Of a stretch of 29,646 nt of DNA, positions 7,675 through 15,434 are shown piece by piece; within the stretch, counting starts at the first letter, position 1, and each line of letters starts with the position of its first letter. This DNA comes from a virus. The DNA lies in the IMG/VR virus record IMGVR_UViG_3300037089_000374, positions 1 through 29,646 of that record; one strand, 5' to 3'. Below the pieces are notes generated by a model. That model did not search any database and was not told the origin of the DNA. It saw only the letters and a list, made by a program, of their open reading frames with translations. Both the position numbers and the translations under genes were made by a program.

Positions 7675-8257
7675 GGTGTTTCCTTATTTAACTCAAAATA
7701 TGCGTTTTCGTATTGGTTGCAAAAATACTCATATTCCAACGCGCTCATCACATACTCTGATGGCATAGCCATAATTTCATTTATGGTCCCATATCCCGCC
7801 CGCGATAGTTTTAATCCTATTAAAATTAAATCATTACAATTAATAGCCGTTTTAGGTAGTCGCCGGCTGCTTATTTCGACGGATTCAGTAATCCTAAAAC
7901 GCTTTTGGGTAAAAAAGGCATCAAATTATATTTGAGTACCTCCCATAAAACGATAATGTAGTCTGACCGTGACTCTAGTGATTCAAAGGTATCATTTGAT
8001 ATTTTTTGGCCGTTATACAATGCTCTGTCTAATGCAGGTCTTAAATCTGATAACATTTGATCGGATGCAATAAAATGACAAACTATATTTTTCAACGGGG
8101 TTAAATCGCTTGACATGATGTCGTTCAAATTAAACCCTGATATATCAACATCTTTCATTTCTCTTAAAACAGATTGAGACAGTTTAAATCCTGCCTCAAC
8201 ACTTAACATTGTGATCTCAAGTTTCGCGCCGCTCTGTAGCGTAATGGTTGTGTTCAT
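7671..8257 (-). CDS. Tail assembly chaperone, long -1 frameshift product (gpGT-like)
   Basis: The upstream frame (start 8257) can shift -1 at TTTTTTA, 7910-7916. The -1 frame has no usable start of its own; it is open from shortly before the slip site to a TGA at 7671-7673 that overlaps the tape measure ATG in ATGA. The joined product has about 116 residues from the first frame plus 79 from the second, about 195 in all. The downstream part contains RAGYGTINEIMAMPSEYVMS followed by ALEYEYF, the kind of segment found in the T half of phage tail chaperones. Gene order (tube, chaperone G, GT, tape measure) is classic. Without the shift, about 200 bases before the tape measure gene would look empty. 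Confidence 0.85.
7871..8257 (-). CDS. Tail assembly chaperone, short form (gpG-like)
   Basis: 128 residues, starting one base from the tube gene's end (8257). Helical composition, a location between tail tube and tape measure, and a -1 shift site 13 codons before its end identify it as the short tail-assembly chaperone, which in lambda-like systems coats the tape measure during tube polymerisation together with a small amount of the frameshifted long form. The segment with KISNDTFESLESRSDYIIVL and the terminal MPFLPKSVLGLLNPSK can be seen. The sequence itself is not conserved enough for me to name a family. Confidence 0.8.
   Translation of the reverse strand: MNTTITLQSGAKLEITMLSVEAGFKLSQSVLREMKDVDISGFNLNDIMSSDLTPLKNIVCHFIASDQMLSDLRPALDRALYNGQKISNDTFESLESRSDYIIVLWEVLKYNLMPFLPKSVLGLLNPSK
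7910..7916 (-). promoter_or_regulatory. Programmed -1 ribosomal frameshift site T TTT TTA
   Basis: In the upstream frame the codons read CCT TTT TTA CCC, so the heptamer is T TTT TTA in the X XXY YYZ register, the same slippery sequence used by HIV-1 gag-pol. After a -1 slip the next codon is ACC and the frame runs 79 codons into the chaperone T part. The next in-frame stop upstream in the -1 frame lies about ten codons earlier, confining the shift to this neighbourhood. I did not identify a definite downstream stimulatory stem. Confidence 0.8.
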
Positions 8258-8706
8258 TAGGAAATGCTCCTGCTTTCAGCCGTAAACTTCATCATATAAA
8301 TTGCCACGCCTTGCTCAACATCGCCCTCAACGTTTGTTTTAAACTCAGGGTTGCTTTTTGTAAACACTCCACCGGTTAACATGTAATTGTCGGCACCGGC
8401 TGAAGGGCCAAGCATCCTGGTAACGTCAATGCTTAATAAGCTAAAATTGTTAAAATTACTCTTCATTAACGATAACGCTGTAAGAATCTTTTTATCATCG
8501 TCGCAGCCTCTTAAGACTTTTAATGTAACATCCACAACTTTTCCCATTTCATTGAATGAATAAATGGCTACACCGTCTTTTCCTCGTTTAACATTTACGA
8601 TATCATTTGGGAATGCAATTGTTAAAACGTCACCACTTACAAACCCCGTAAAAATGTCGCCGTTAAATTTTATAGTATCATTGCCTGTAAAACATACTTT
8701 ACCCAT
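8257..8706 (-). CDS. Tail tube protein
   Basis: 149 residues, immediately downstream of the sheath gene and upstream of the chaperone, the standard tube position. The protein is beta-rich and contains paired features of tube proteins: NGDIFTGFVSGDVLTIAFPN near the start, RGKDGVAIYSFNEMGKVVDV (sensor for the repeated beta-hairpins) and DVEQGVAIYMMKFTAE at the C terminus. It resembles the small tube proteins paired with DUF3383-type sheaths (DUF3277-like). A ribosome binding site with AGGAGG precedes the start at 8706. Confidence 0.75.
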   Translation of the reverse strand: MGKVCFTGNDTIKFNGDIFTGFVSGDVLTIAFPNDIVNVKRGKDGVAIYSFNEMGKVVDVTLKVLRGCDDDKKILTALSLMKSNFNNFSLLSIDVTRMLGPSAGADNYMLTGGVFTKSNPEFKTNVEGDVEQGVAIYMMKFTAESRSIS

Positions 8707-8720
8707 AATCGTAACCTCCT

Positions 8721-10214
8721 TTATTTGTTGACACTAATAATAATGTCAGATGAATGAATTGCTCCTTGGTACTTAATTGCAACTTGAATGACTGGGGATT
8801 TTCGGTCTTCCCGATCAGCTACCGACTGGCTCGATATAGGTGATGAATACAAGTAGTATCCTTTTTCAATAATATTGCGTAAAAAGTTTGCTTGGTCACC
8901 AAACGTATCCGCTGCTGTCCACGTACCGGGCCCAACAAACCGATTTGATACGGCCTGATCGCATAATAGCCGGATAGCTGATTTAATCGCGTCCATACCA
9001 TCCTCGGTCTGAGGAATTTTTGTGGCTGTCGTCGCTAGAACATTAAAAACGTTTACTTGTAAAGAAAGCTTAAACCATAACAGATTAAAAATATCATCAA
9101 AAAAACTATTTGTACCGCTTGAATAAATCTTTGATAAATTTGCAATCAATGGATAACAATCTGCACCAACGGCTAACGCTTTTCCTAGTATTGTCTGGGT
9201 AATGGATGTGTCACCCGTGATACCTGTTAGCGTTTTTAAATGCTGCGTTGTGGTAGTGTTTGATGCGTTAAAATTAACGGCCATACCTCTCGATGCATAG
9301 GCTGCTGCGAAAATACGCGCGGTCTGATCTGATACGGAGTAATAAAGACAACGTGTATTGGTATTTCCCGCTGATCTAACATTGTCAAAGTCGCTTGACG
9401 AATTTAATTGAGTTACATCACTGGATGGGAAAAATAATAGTTTATCAATTCCCTGAACATAAGTCGCTAATGCACTGCCGTTGACTTCGCTAGTTAAACT
9501 TTTTGTTGCTAAAATACCTTGATAATAGATGATGTCCTTTGTTCGGATAATAGCGTTTTTAACGGTCTCTGTAGCACCAGATGCCTGTCCATCAACGGTG
9601 GTTCCTAATAAAACGTCCAGATATCCAAGTGCGGTAATGTCGGTACCAGATGATGCCGCTTGAATTTTTACTTTTGATGCCGCGCCAGTGGTAGCAGACG
9701 TAAAAACAATGGTTCCTCCTGATACTGCCGCCGTTACTCCCGATGCTGTGATACCCGCACTTATTATGCTTGCAATATGAGCTAACGTTGGAGCCACTCC
9801 AAAAGATAATCCTGTAATAGTTGTGTATGTGCTAGCCGCGTCAATTTTAACCTTTAATGCGCCGTTAGCAACACTGTCAAAATTGCTTGTATTTAAACTG
9901 ATGTCGGGAGTGTTAAAAGTGCCCGCCGTTGCTGATGTGGTTAATAATGGGATGACTACTAATTTACCACCACCAACTAAAATATTTGGTGCCTGTGCAA
10001 AAATGGCTGTCGCTTGTAAAAATGTCTCACTGGCAGACCCCCATATTGTTGCAACAGTGGTTGGGTCAGTATATACATCGTAAACATCAGATAATGGAGT
10101 GACTGGCGTCTCTGCTGTAAAAATAGCAATATTTGATGTGCTATATTCAGCTGCCCCCGCAGATGCTTGCGAAACGCTTACGCTTACAATATTTGCAATA
10201 TTAATCTGGTTCAT
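8721..10214 (-). CDS. Tail sheath protein, DUF3383-like
   Basis: 497 residues. The N terminus (NIVSVSVSQASAGAAEYSTS, then IAIFTAETP) and the YTDPTTVATIWGSASETFLQ segment with its following QAPNILVGGGKLVVIP resemble the DUF3383 sheath-like proteins of myophages, in which the region after the Gly-rich turn is an inserted domain and the C-terminal third forms the core ring. The C-terminal DREDRKSPVIQVAIKYQGAI with SSDIIISV strand would supply the donated arm linking sheath subunits. AAGGAG lies eight bases before ATG 10214. Expression at high level is expected, and the gene begins a run with well-formed ribosome binding sites. Confidence 0.85.
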   Translation of the reverse strand: MNQINIANIVSVSVSQASAGAAEYSTSNIAIFTAETPVTPLSDVYDVYTDPTTVATIWGSASETFLQATAIFAQAPNILVGGGKLVVIPLLTTSATAGTFNTPDISLNTSNFDSVANGALKVKIDAASTYTTITGLSFGVAPTLAHIASIISAGITASGVTAAVSGGTIVFTSATTGAASKVKIQAASSGTDITALGYLDVLLGTTVDGQASGATETVKNAIIRTKDIIYYQGILATKSLTSEVNGSALATYVQGIDKLLFFPSSDVTQLNSSSDFDNVRSAGNTNTRCLYYSVSDQTARIFAAAYASRGMAVNFNASNTTTTQHLKTLTGITGDTSITQTILGKALAVGADCYPLIANLSKIYSSGTNSFFDDIFNLLWFKLSLQVNVFNVLATTATKIPQTEDGMDAIKSAIRLLCDQAVSNRFVGPGTWTAADTFGDQANFLRNIIEKGYYLYSSPISSQSVADREDRKSPVIQVAIKYQGAIHSSDIIISVNK

Positions 10215-10229
10215 AAATTTACTCCTTTT

Positions 10230-10748
10230 TTATTTGTTTGTTTTGACCAAATATGAATACGTGTCAAAATAATTAATGCTTTTAGTCATTTCTAGCGTCG
10301 AGTAAACATGTACTGACGCGTGATACCTATTTAATCTTGCAGCTCCCTCCAAATAGGATAAATCAATAAAATTTATTGGTAATCGGCATATTTTAATATT
10401 ATATTTTTCCTGTTGCTGTTGGCTATAAACCGATTGCAGCGCTATGATGATTTCATATCGGCGCAATAATGCCTGTATTCCTTTTGACATTATATCAATG
10501 CCGATTATCTCAAGTTTTTGAATTGTCTTCGTTTCGGTGTATCCGGTTTCTGAAGCATAGCTTTGAACATTACTTCCACAATAAACGATCGCGCTTATGA
10601 TGGAGAGGGACACATATAAATCCTCGTTTGGTGGTATGTCCCATTTTTGATTATACACCAAAACCTGATTTTCATTTAATACCAATTCAGCTCGGATAAT
10701 ATCGCATAAAATCTGAATGGGCATTGGTTCCGGAACATTATTTGTCAT
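10230..10748 (-). CDS. Neck / tail terminator-like protein
   Basis: 172 residues with the start at 10748, where ATGA overlaps the previous stop. A longer in-frame start at 10808 would give 20 extra residues embedded in the preceding gene and looks spurious. The N terminus MTNNVPEPMPIQILCDIIRA is helical and is followed by VYNQKWDIPPNEDLYVSLSI, a pattern of the small protein encoded just before the sheath in this phage type. Position between the connector genes and the sheath suggests a tail-terminator or sheath-initiator role. The protein family is not recognised with certainty. Confidence 0.5.
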   Translation of the reverse strand: MTNNVPEPMPIQILCDIIRAELVLNENQVLVYNQKWDIPPNEDLYVSLSIISAIVYCGSNVQSYASETGYTETKTIQKLEIIGIDIMSKGIQALLRRYEIIIALQSVYSQQQQEKYNIKICRLPINFIDLSYLEGAARLNRYHASVHVYSTLEMTKSINYFDTYSYLVKTNK

Positions 10749-11143
10749 GGTTTGGCATAATCCTTTATAGCGTGATATTCCACATATCCGTAACTGTCCC
10801 AGTTCCAAGTTCCTAAAATTCTGTAATTTTCTCCGTTATATTTAATAATGTCGTCCGTGTTTAAAACTAAGCCCGGCAACGCGTGAATTTGTAGCCATTG
10901 CCAAGACCGCTGACCTTCAGGTTTTAATAAAAGGTCTTTCCGGTTTAGTGGCTGGACAACGCCCATAAAAGTTGTATCAACAAACGTCTCAGTCATTAAT
11001 CCACCACTTACGCTTTGGGCTTTAACACTAAACGTAATAGCCCTAAACCATCCACGCAATGTCCCACTCATAATTGGTAGCGATGCTGTGTTTTGATCTA
11101 GCGTCATTATATTTGCGTTAAAGATAGGTGACACGTTGCTCAT
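10745..11143 (-). CDS. Head-tail joining / neck protein
   Basis: 132 residues, mostly beta strands. The segment TFMGVVQPLNRKDLLLKPEG followed by QRSWQWLQIHAL and ILGTWNWDSYGYVEYHAI closely matches a common pattern of phage neck proteins in which VQP...L...PEG...W precedes a small beta-barrel. It lies between the gp10-like and terminator-like genes with 4-base overlaps at both ends. The likely role is closure of the head-tail interface. Confidence 0.6.
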   Translation of the reverse strand: MSNVSPIFNANIMTLDQNTASLPIMSGTLRGWFRAITFSVKAQSVSGGLMTETFVDTTFMGVVQPLNRKDLLLKPEGQRSWQWLQIHALPGLVLNTDDIIKYNGENYRILGTWNWDSYGYVEYHAIKDYAKP

Positions 11144-11685
11144 TGTGATACCACCTGACTTGATACTGACTTTCTTAATTGTGCGGTATCAATACCAATG
11201 GCTGATGAGCCTTTTAACTTGATGGTGATTGGCGATAATCCGGGCCACTTTCCATCCCCCTCTGTTTCAAACGCCTCTTGAATTTTATCTTCAACTATCG
11301 CTCCAATAATCTGTAAAGAATCGTCCTGCTTTCCCCTTTTCGCCATAAGTTCAATAATTTTTTTGTCTTGTTTTATGATATTTATAATGGATGACGTGAC
11401 GGAAGCCATTAGCCAAGGCCGCGCCGGTACCTTTTTACTAACAACACCAAATTCTAATGATGCCCCCACGTCAGCGTTAGATGGGTTTTCTTGATAAGTA
11501 CGTAGTAATCCTTCTCGGATAGACTCGGGAATGGATTCATCATTTTTAAACTTGTTATATCGGGATAGTAAATAGTCGTTATTACGCGCCGCACCCTCTG
11601 ATAATACGCCCACTTTTACATAGGATCGACCTGCAAAGGCTTTTTTTAACTTTTCCAATCCATCTGTGTTGTATTTAATATCCAT
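11140..11685 (-). CDS. Head-tail connector, HK97 gp10 / Mu gpG-like
   Basis: 181 residues. The opening KYNTDGLEKLKKAF and YVKVGVLSEGAA, the central ASLEFGVVSKKVPARPWLMA and the C-terminal KWPGLSPITIKLKGSSAIGI with D-T-A-Q-L-R-K-S after it are diagnostic for the gp10-like / virion-morphogenesis (Mu gpG) superfamily, whose members complete the connector between capsid and tail. ARPW(L/F) and D(T)xxLRxS are the most recognisable elements. It starts one base from the previous gene's stop and ends in ATGA. Confidence 0.8.
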   Translation of the reverse strand: MDIKYNTDGLEKLKKAFAGRSYVKVGVLSEGAARNNDYLLSRYNKFKNDESIPESIREGLLRTYQENPSNADVGASLEFGVVSKKVPARPWLMASVTSSIINIIKQDKKIIELMAKRGKQDDSLQIIGAIVEDKIQEAFETEGDGKWPGLSPITIKLKGSSAIGIDTAQLRKSVSSQVVSQ

Positions 11686-12128
11686 TATGCTGGTGTGGTT
11701 GTTCCGGCGGCTATAACAAAATTTCCAATCAGACGAGGGATAATGTTTGCTAAATAATGAGTTCCATATCGGGTGGTGGCTAAAAAGGTATAGTATGGGT
11801 TCTTTTTAATGGTGTCGGGAATGGAAAAAGACTCTGATACACTTCCTACGATTTTTGATTCAGTCAGCCAAGGAAAAGACCCGTTAATTCCCTGTGAACT
11901 AGTCATAAGATCATTACATAAATAATGTGCTGTTAACCATAAAAACTCAATGGTGTATTCTGCTTGTGAACTAAAAAGTGCTTGATTGATATTTAATGCC
12001 GCCAGGTTAATGGCTTTATCGATGTCAGCATCAAGCACTTTTGTCGGATCTGTCTGATCCGCGGCGTATTGGAAATCACGAGTAAAATATGCTTTAAAAT
12101 CAACTTTAGTCGGGTTTGTATACGCCAC
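11685..12128 (-). CDS. Head completion / adaptor protein, DUF4054-like
   Basis: 147 residues. FKAYFTRDFQYAAD near the start, then an all-helical centre with EFLWLTAHYLCNDL and late PYYTFLATTRYGTHYLANI match DUF4054 phage proteins, helical adaptor-type proteins that bind below the portal. The C-terminal Tyr-Gly-x2-Tyr/His-Leu element is typical of the family. Located just after the capsid genes and before the gp10-like gene, as expected. Confidence 0.75.
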   Translation of the reverse strand: MAYTNPTKVDFKAYFTRDFQYAADQTDPTKVLDADIDKAINLAALNINQALFSSQAEYTIEFLWLTAHYLCNDLMTSSQGINGSFPWLTESKIVGSVSESFSIPDTIKKNPYYTFLATTRYGTHYLANIIPRLIGNFVIAAGTTTPA

Positions 12129-12142
12129 ATTATCATCCTTTA

Positions 12143-12451
12143 TTAACTGTTTTTCGTCTCGCCGGCGGATTGCGTAATACTATCATCGCGCTTGGTAATT
12201 ACTTTTGTCTTAGAAACGGGTGCTGAGCGATCTGGTAATTGTACTGGTGCAATTATTGCTTTTGGTTCGACCGGCTCGACTTCTGTTTTTTCGGTTTTCT
12301 TGATTTTCAAAGGTTCCATTGCTTTAAACGCTTGTGGATACATACCCAAAACGCGAGTCCCTTCTTGGTCATCAACCTCAAAAGTCTCTCCAGCATCAAT
12401 CATCCCAAAACTAAATTTATACTGCGCAGACGAAACATTTTGCATTAACAT
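12143..12451 (-). CDS. Small protein between capsid and adaptor genes
   Basis: 102 residues. The first half (QYKFSFGMIDAGETFEVDDQ, then GTRVLGMYP) looks like a short beta module found in small phage proteins that follow the major capsid gene. The second half is a low-complexity tail rich in Lys, Glu, Pro and Thr ending SAGETKNS. A role in head completion is suggested by position only. The start at 12451 has AGGAG eight to ten bases upstream. A plus-strand frame of the same length here is a shadow. Confidence 0.5.
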   Translation of the reverse strand: MLMQNVSSAQYKFSFGMIDAGETFEVDDQEGTRVLGMYPQAFKAMEPLKIKKTEKTEVEPVEPKAIIAPVQLPDRSAPVSKTKVITKRDDSITQSAGETKNS

Positions 12452-12470
12452 TGTTGACTCCTCTTATTGT

Positions 12471-13520
12471 TTAAGTATGGTCGAAATACATAACTTCTAA
12501 ATCGCGGTAAATAGCTGTTCCCGTGAACTGGCCATATCCAACATTTTGGAAGTTGAAATTATCTAGGCTGTTGAATTGCGTTGCTGTTAAATCAACAGGG
12601 ATATTCATTGTCATGGTTTCTTTGTTGTGCCGGTACAACGCATAACGATAAACATTTGCGCTGCGTGTTGACATTTGAGCTAACTCGCAATATGCCTGCG
12701 GCAGAATTTTGAATTGCTCTTCAGGATCACCCGCGCCAATACCAAACCCAGCTAAAACAACTTTAAAAGCGTCTTCCAAATATTTAATTTTGGAAATATT
12801 CGGGAATTGCACTGATGCTGCAGCACCTAATCCTAAATAGTCACTTGCCGGAATAACAAATCGGTTGGGGACAGTTGTGCTGTTGGTGTTGGCAAAATAT
12901 TCAGCTAACAAGATAGCTACAAAATTTTGAAAGTCATCGGCACCTAAAGTGCTGATCATATCCGTAATTGTAGTTGTGTTTGGCGTTACGTTTGCATTGT
13001 TCAATAAACCAGTAACGCTGGTGTCTGTCGGATGGCCAAGCATACAAATTTCTTGCAATCCTAAATCCCACTCTTTCTTGCGTGCTTCTAATGAGTTGGT
13101 GATCAGGTCGAAATTTAATGACATCATGGCTTGATATACATCGAAAATGCTATACCCAACTTGTTTTCCCCAATTTAAAATAGGGACGTTCATCGGTTTA
13201 ACGGTGGTAGTTACTTTTGACAATCTGGAATTGTTCCCAGTATTAATTAACCCATCCCAAAAAGAACCTCCAACGGGCGCGGTTAATAACCGGATTAAAT
13301 TTTGTTGAAAAGCACCATATCCTACTCGAACGGGTACATAGCTACTCATTTTAAACTCGTAAAATTTTGCATGAGTTAAAATATCTTTCTCGATTTGGGT
13401 TAGTGTATCAATAGTGAATTGATATGCTGAGTCCTGTGTTGAAATACTATTTTGAATCTGTTTGTGATTCATGTGTGGTAGTGGCTGGACGTCTTCTAAT
13501 CTTAAATCTTGGTCTGACAT
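12471..13520 (-). CDS. Major capsid protein, DUF2184-like
   Basis: 349 residues, a normal size for an HK97-fold capsid protein without a large delta domain. The segments FTIDTLTQIEKDILTHAKFY, MSSYVPVRVGYGAFQQNLIR and VPILNWGKQVGYSIFDVYQA and the later LGLQEICMLGHPTDTSVTGL with LLN after it agree with the DUF2184 group of phage capsid proteins. The Lys-rich N terminus may be an assembly region, but no cleavage site is evident. It follows the protease/scaffold and decoration genes. AAGGAAAGGAG precedes the start. Confidence 0.85.
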   Translation of the reverse strand: MSDQDLRLEDVQPLPHMNHKQIQNSISTQDSAYQFTIDTLTQIEKDILTHAKFYEFKMSSYVPVRVGYGAFQQNLIRLLTAPVGGSFWDGLINTGNNSRLSKVTTTVKPMNVPILNWGKQVGYSIFDVYQAMMSLNFDLITNSLEARKKEWDLGLQEICMLGHPTDTSVTGLLNNANVTPNTTTITDMISTLGADDFQNFVAILLAEYFANTNSTTVPNRFVIPASDYLGLGAAASVQFPNISKIKYLEDAFKVVLAGFGIGAGDPEEQFKILPQAYCELAQMSTRSANVYRYALYRHNKETMTMNIPVDLTATQFNSLDNFNFQNVGYGQFTGTAIYRDLEVMYFDHT

Positions 13521-13536
13521 ATTCTTTCTCCTTTCC

Positions 13537-14001
13537 TTATGATTTCTGAAAATCTAATTTAACACGGATGAGTTGGCCTTTAGCTGATGCTGCGTCCAAC
13601 GCGTACCCAATACGTTTGCCAGAATTTTGTGTTAAAACTTGTTTGTCTGCGACAACCCATTCAACGGCTCCCCCTGCGGAAATTGCCGTATTTGCTTCCA
13701 TCCATACATATTCTCCATCAATGGCGATTTGTGTGTAATTGCCTTTTACATAGGTGTTTTTCTTGACGCTGTAAATAATGACTCCAAACTGTGCAACAGT
13801 ATTGACCGTCACCTGATCCACAATTGGTAAATGGTCTGAGGTTCCAGACGCTAAAAGTACAACATCACCAACATATAACGCGGTGGCTACGCTACTCGCG
13901 TAAATTTGTACGCTTAATAATGACTGTGGCGATAATTGTAGGTCTAAAGTACCTACGGAATTTTGGACATTAAACTGGTTTAAAAAAGCATTTGATGTCA
14001 T
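13537..14001 (-). CDS. Capsid decoration / cement protein
   Basis: 154 residues, beta-rich, without cysteine. Placed between protease and major capsid genes, the usual position of head decoration proteins. The arrangement LYVGDVVLLASG, then an FGVIIYSVKKNTYVKGNYTQ segment and IGYALDAASAKGQLIRVKLD at the end, resembles small beta-barrel cement proteins of the DUF2190 type, in which G(Y/W)AL..A...GQ.I.V is a late strand pair. Function is inferred from place and fold pattern. Confidence 0.65.
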   Translation of the reverse strand: MTSNAFLNQFNVQNSVGTLDLQLSPQSLLSVQIYASSVATALYVGDVVLLASGTSDHLPIVDQVTVNTVAQFGVIIYSVKKNTYVKGNYTQIAIDGEYVWMEANTAISAGGAVEWVVADKQVLTQNSGKRIGYALDAASAKGQLIRVKLDFQKS

Positions 14002-14021
14002 TTGATCTTATTCCTTTCTTT

Positions 14022-15311
14022 TTAATATTTTTCGCTTCCAGCTTTGTACTGAGATTCTTTGCTCATGTAAGCTGAAATAGCGTTAGAACCGGATTGATTT
14101 GACAACTGGTTAAGCTTGTCAAAGTGAGACTTATCTGCTTTTTTTGAGTTTGATTTAATAGTCTCTTTTTTTGTTTGGTCTTTATCTTCTTCGATTGATT
14201 TTGACTTGTCTTCGTCATCATCATTTTTCTTGTCTGACTTTTTTGATTCATCATCATCATTCGATTTTTTATCTTCGTCGGATTTTTCGGATTTTTTAGA
14301 TTTGTCTGACTTTTTTGATTCATCATCATCATTCGATTTTTTATCTTCGTCGGATTTTTTAGATTTGTCCGCGTCCGATTCATTTTTTTTCATATAATGC
14401 TTTTTAAGATCGCTGACTTTATATTTTTCCCCATTGTGTTCGACCTCATCGTCGTCACCTAGATAATCGTTTTTTTTATGCTCCGGATCGGATTCCTCTT
14501 CTTTGATGAACTCCTTTAGCAGTTTTGAGACAGGTACTTCTTCACCATTAATTTTGACTAAACGATCATTGTCATCTGTAATACGTTGCTCTGGTTCTTT
14601 ATCTTCGTTTTTTTTATTTGACTTCAGAAAAAACTTCATTTGTTTTACTCCTTTTTTAGAATTTAATTTAATTGACGCCCCTTCATATCTGGGGTTTTCA
14701 ACTAATGCTAAATGATTTCCACTAAATTCGAGGATTTCATTGTCATAGTGCGCGGCGTGCCATTCGCCTCCTTTCGAGTCTTTCCTAACGGCATCGTAAG
14801 CACAAGATACCGACCAATTATCGTCTTTAATTTTCTTTTTGCCGTCATCCCCGTGCATTACCCCCCTGGCGTGATACCATCCATCCTCTGCACAAAAATA
14901 AACATCGTGGATATAGCCCTGCGCCTTGTCTTCCATATTACCCGGTGCCAACTTATCATCATGATTAATTATTACCGGGCGACCTATAAACGTCCTAACA
15001 AATTTATCAATTGTGTCCTTCTTCAACAAAGATACACCCTGATTGATATCTTCATAACTGGCGATCCCCGGCTCAATAAACGCTGAATCAAATGGCTCGC
15101 CCCAATCCTTTGCGTTTTGTTTTTGTTCTTGAGTATAATAATGTGGGTCTTTTTTTAAATGGTCGCGCACAATACCCCCAATGATTAAAGGATCCTCGCC
15201 TACTGTCTCAAAATGCTCGGAAGCTTCTTCGTTTAATCCTTTTAAAAAATCTTCTGAGTATTCATATTGAATGTCTTCAGCGATCTTTTTTGCGTCTTCT
15301 TCATCAAACAT
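14022..15311 (-). CDS. DUF2213 prohead protease with acidic scaffold-like tail
   Basis: 429 residues. The first 220 residues match DUF2213 phage proteins, regarded as capsid maturation proteases: FIGRPVIINHDDKLAPGN with His117, WSVSCAYDAV with Ser167 and Ser169 as candidate nucleophiles, and EFSGNHLALVENPRYEGA. Residues after about 225 form a long charged tail of Ser, Lys, Asp and Glu with 24-residue repeats (DEDKKSNDDDESKKSD), ending in an Asn/Gln/Ser-rich segment. Such tails commonly act as the internal scaffold, so protease and scaffold are fused here. The start at 15311 follows GGAG eight bases upstream, directly after hairpin element copy 2. Its catalytic residues are proposed from motif resemblance. 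Confidence 0.8.
   Translation of the reverse strand: MFDEEDAKKIAEDIQYEYSEDFLKGLNEEASEHFETVGEDPLIIGGIVRDHLKKDPHYYTQEQKQNAKDWGEPFDSAFIEPGIASYEDINQGVSLLKKDTIDKFVRTFIGRPVIINHDDKLAPGNMEDKAQGYIHDVYFCAEDGWYHARGVMHGDDGKKKIKDDNWSVSCAYDAVRKDSKGGEWHAAHYDNEILEFSGNHLALVENPRYEGASIKLNSKKGVKQMKFFLKSNKKNEDKEPEQRITDDNDRLVKINGEEVPVSKLLKEFIKEEESDPEHKKNDYLGDDDEVEHNGEKYKVSDLKKHYMKKNESDADKSKKSDEDKKSNDDDESKKSDKSKKSEKSDEDKKSNDDDESKKSDKKNDDDEDKSKSIEEDKDQTKKETIKSNSKKADKSHFDKLNQLSNQSGSNAISAYMSKESQYKAGSEKY
14231..14374. repeat. 72-bp tandem repeat in the protease/scaffold tail
   Basis: The stretch starting at 14231 recurs from 14303 with nearly the same bases for about 58 positions. The 72-bp period equals 24 codons and encodes the charged unit with SDEDKKSNDDDESKKSDK. 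Recent in-frame duplication of a low-complexity scaffold tail is the simplest reading. Confidence 0.85.
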
Positions 15312-15323
15312 CGTTTTTTCTCC

Positions 15324-15390
15324 AAAAAAAAACGCGAGCCAACAAGTTTATATTCTTGTTAGTTCGCGTTCAGTGTATCTGATTAGCGAT
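15324..15390 (-). terminator. Hairpin leader element, copy 2 (before the prohead protease gene)
   Basis: On the minus strand AACGCGA/TCGCGTT forms the base of a stem (15331-15370) that continues inward with eight more pairs and one mismatch, followed by nine U. The GGAG ribosome binding site begins immediately after the U-run and the start codon of the protease gene follows at 15311. Bases 15365-15390 are identical to 807-832 of copy 1, but the upper stem and loop sequences differ while pairing is kept, which is compensatory change and argues that the RNA fold matters. It looks like an intrinsic terminator, yet its location right before a start codon suggests attenuation or a processing site. 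Confidence 0.72.
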
Positions 15391-15434
15391 CAGATTCTAT
15401 TTAATTATTTAATCAGATTCTATTTAATTATTTA
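15389..15434. repeat. 23-bp perfect tandem repeat
   Basis: Two exact adjacent copies, 15389-15411 and 15412-15434, of a 23-base AT-rich unit that begins ATCAGATTCT. It sits just upstream (in transcription terms) of hairpin element copy 2 and overlaps the stop codon of the small gene at 15428-15595. Confidence 0.95.

Noticed and set aside
807-15390. The 26-bp identity as an attachment site pair or transposon end
   Set aside because: Both copies have the same orientation relative to downstream genes, are each followed by a folded stem with pairing kept, and no integrase or transposase is near.
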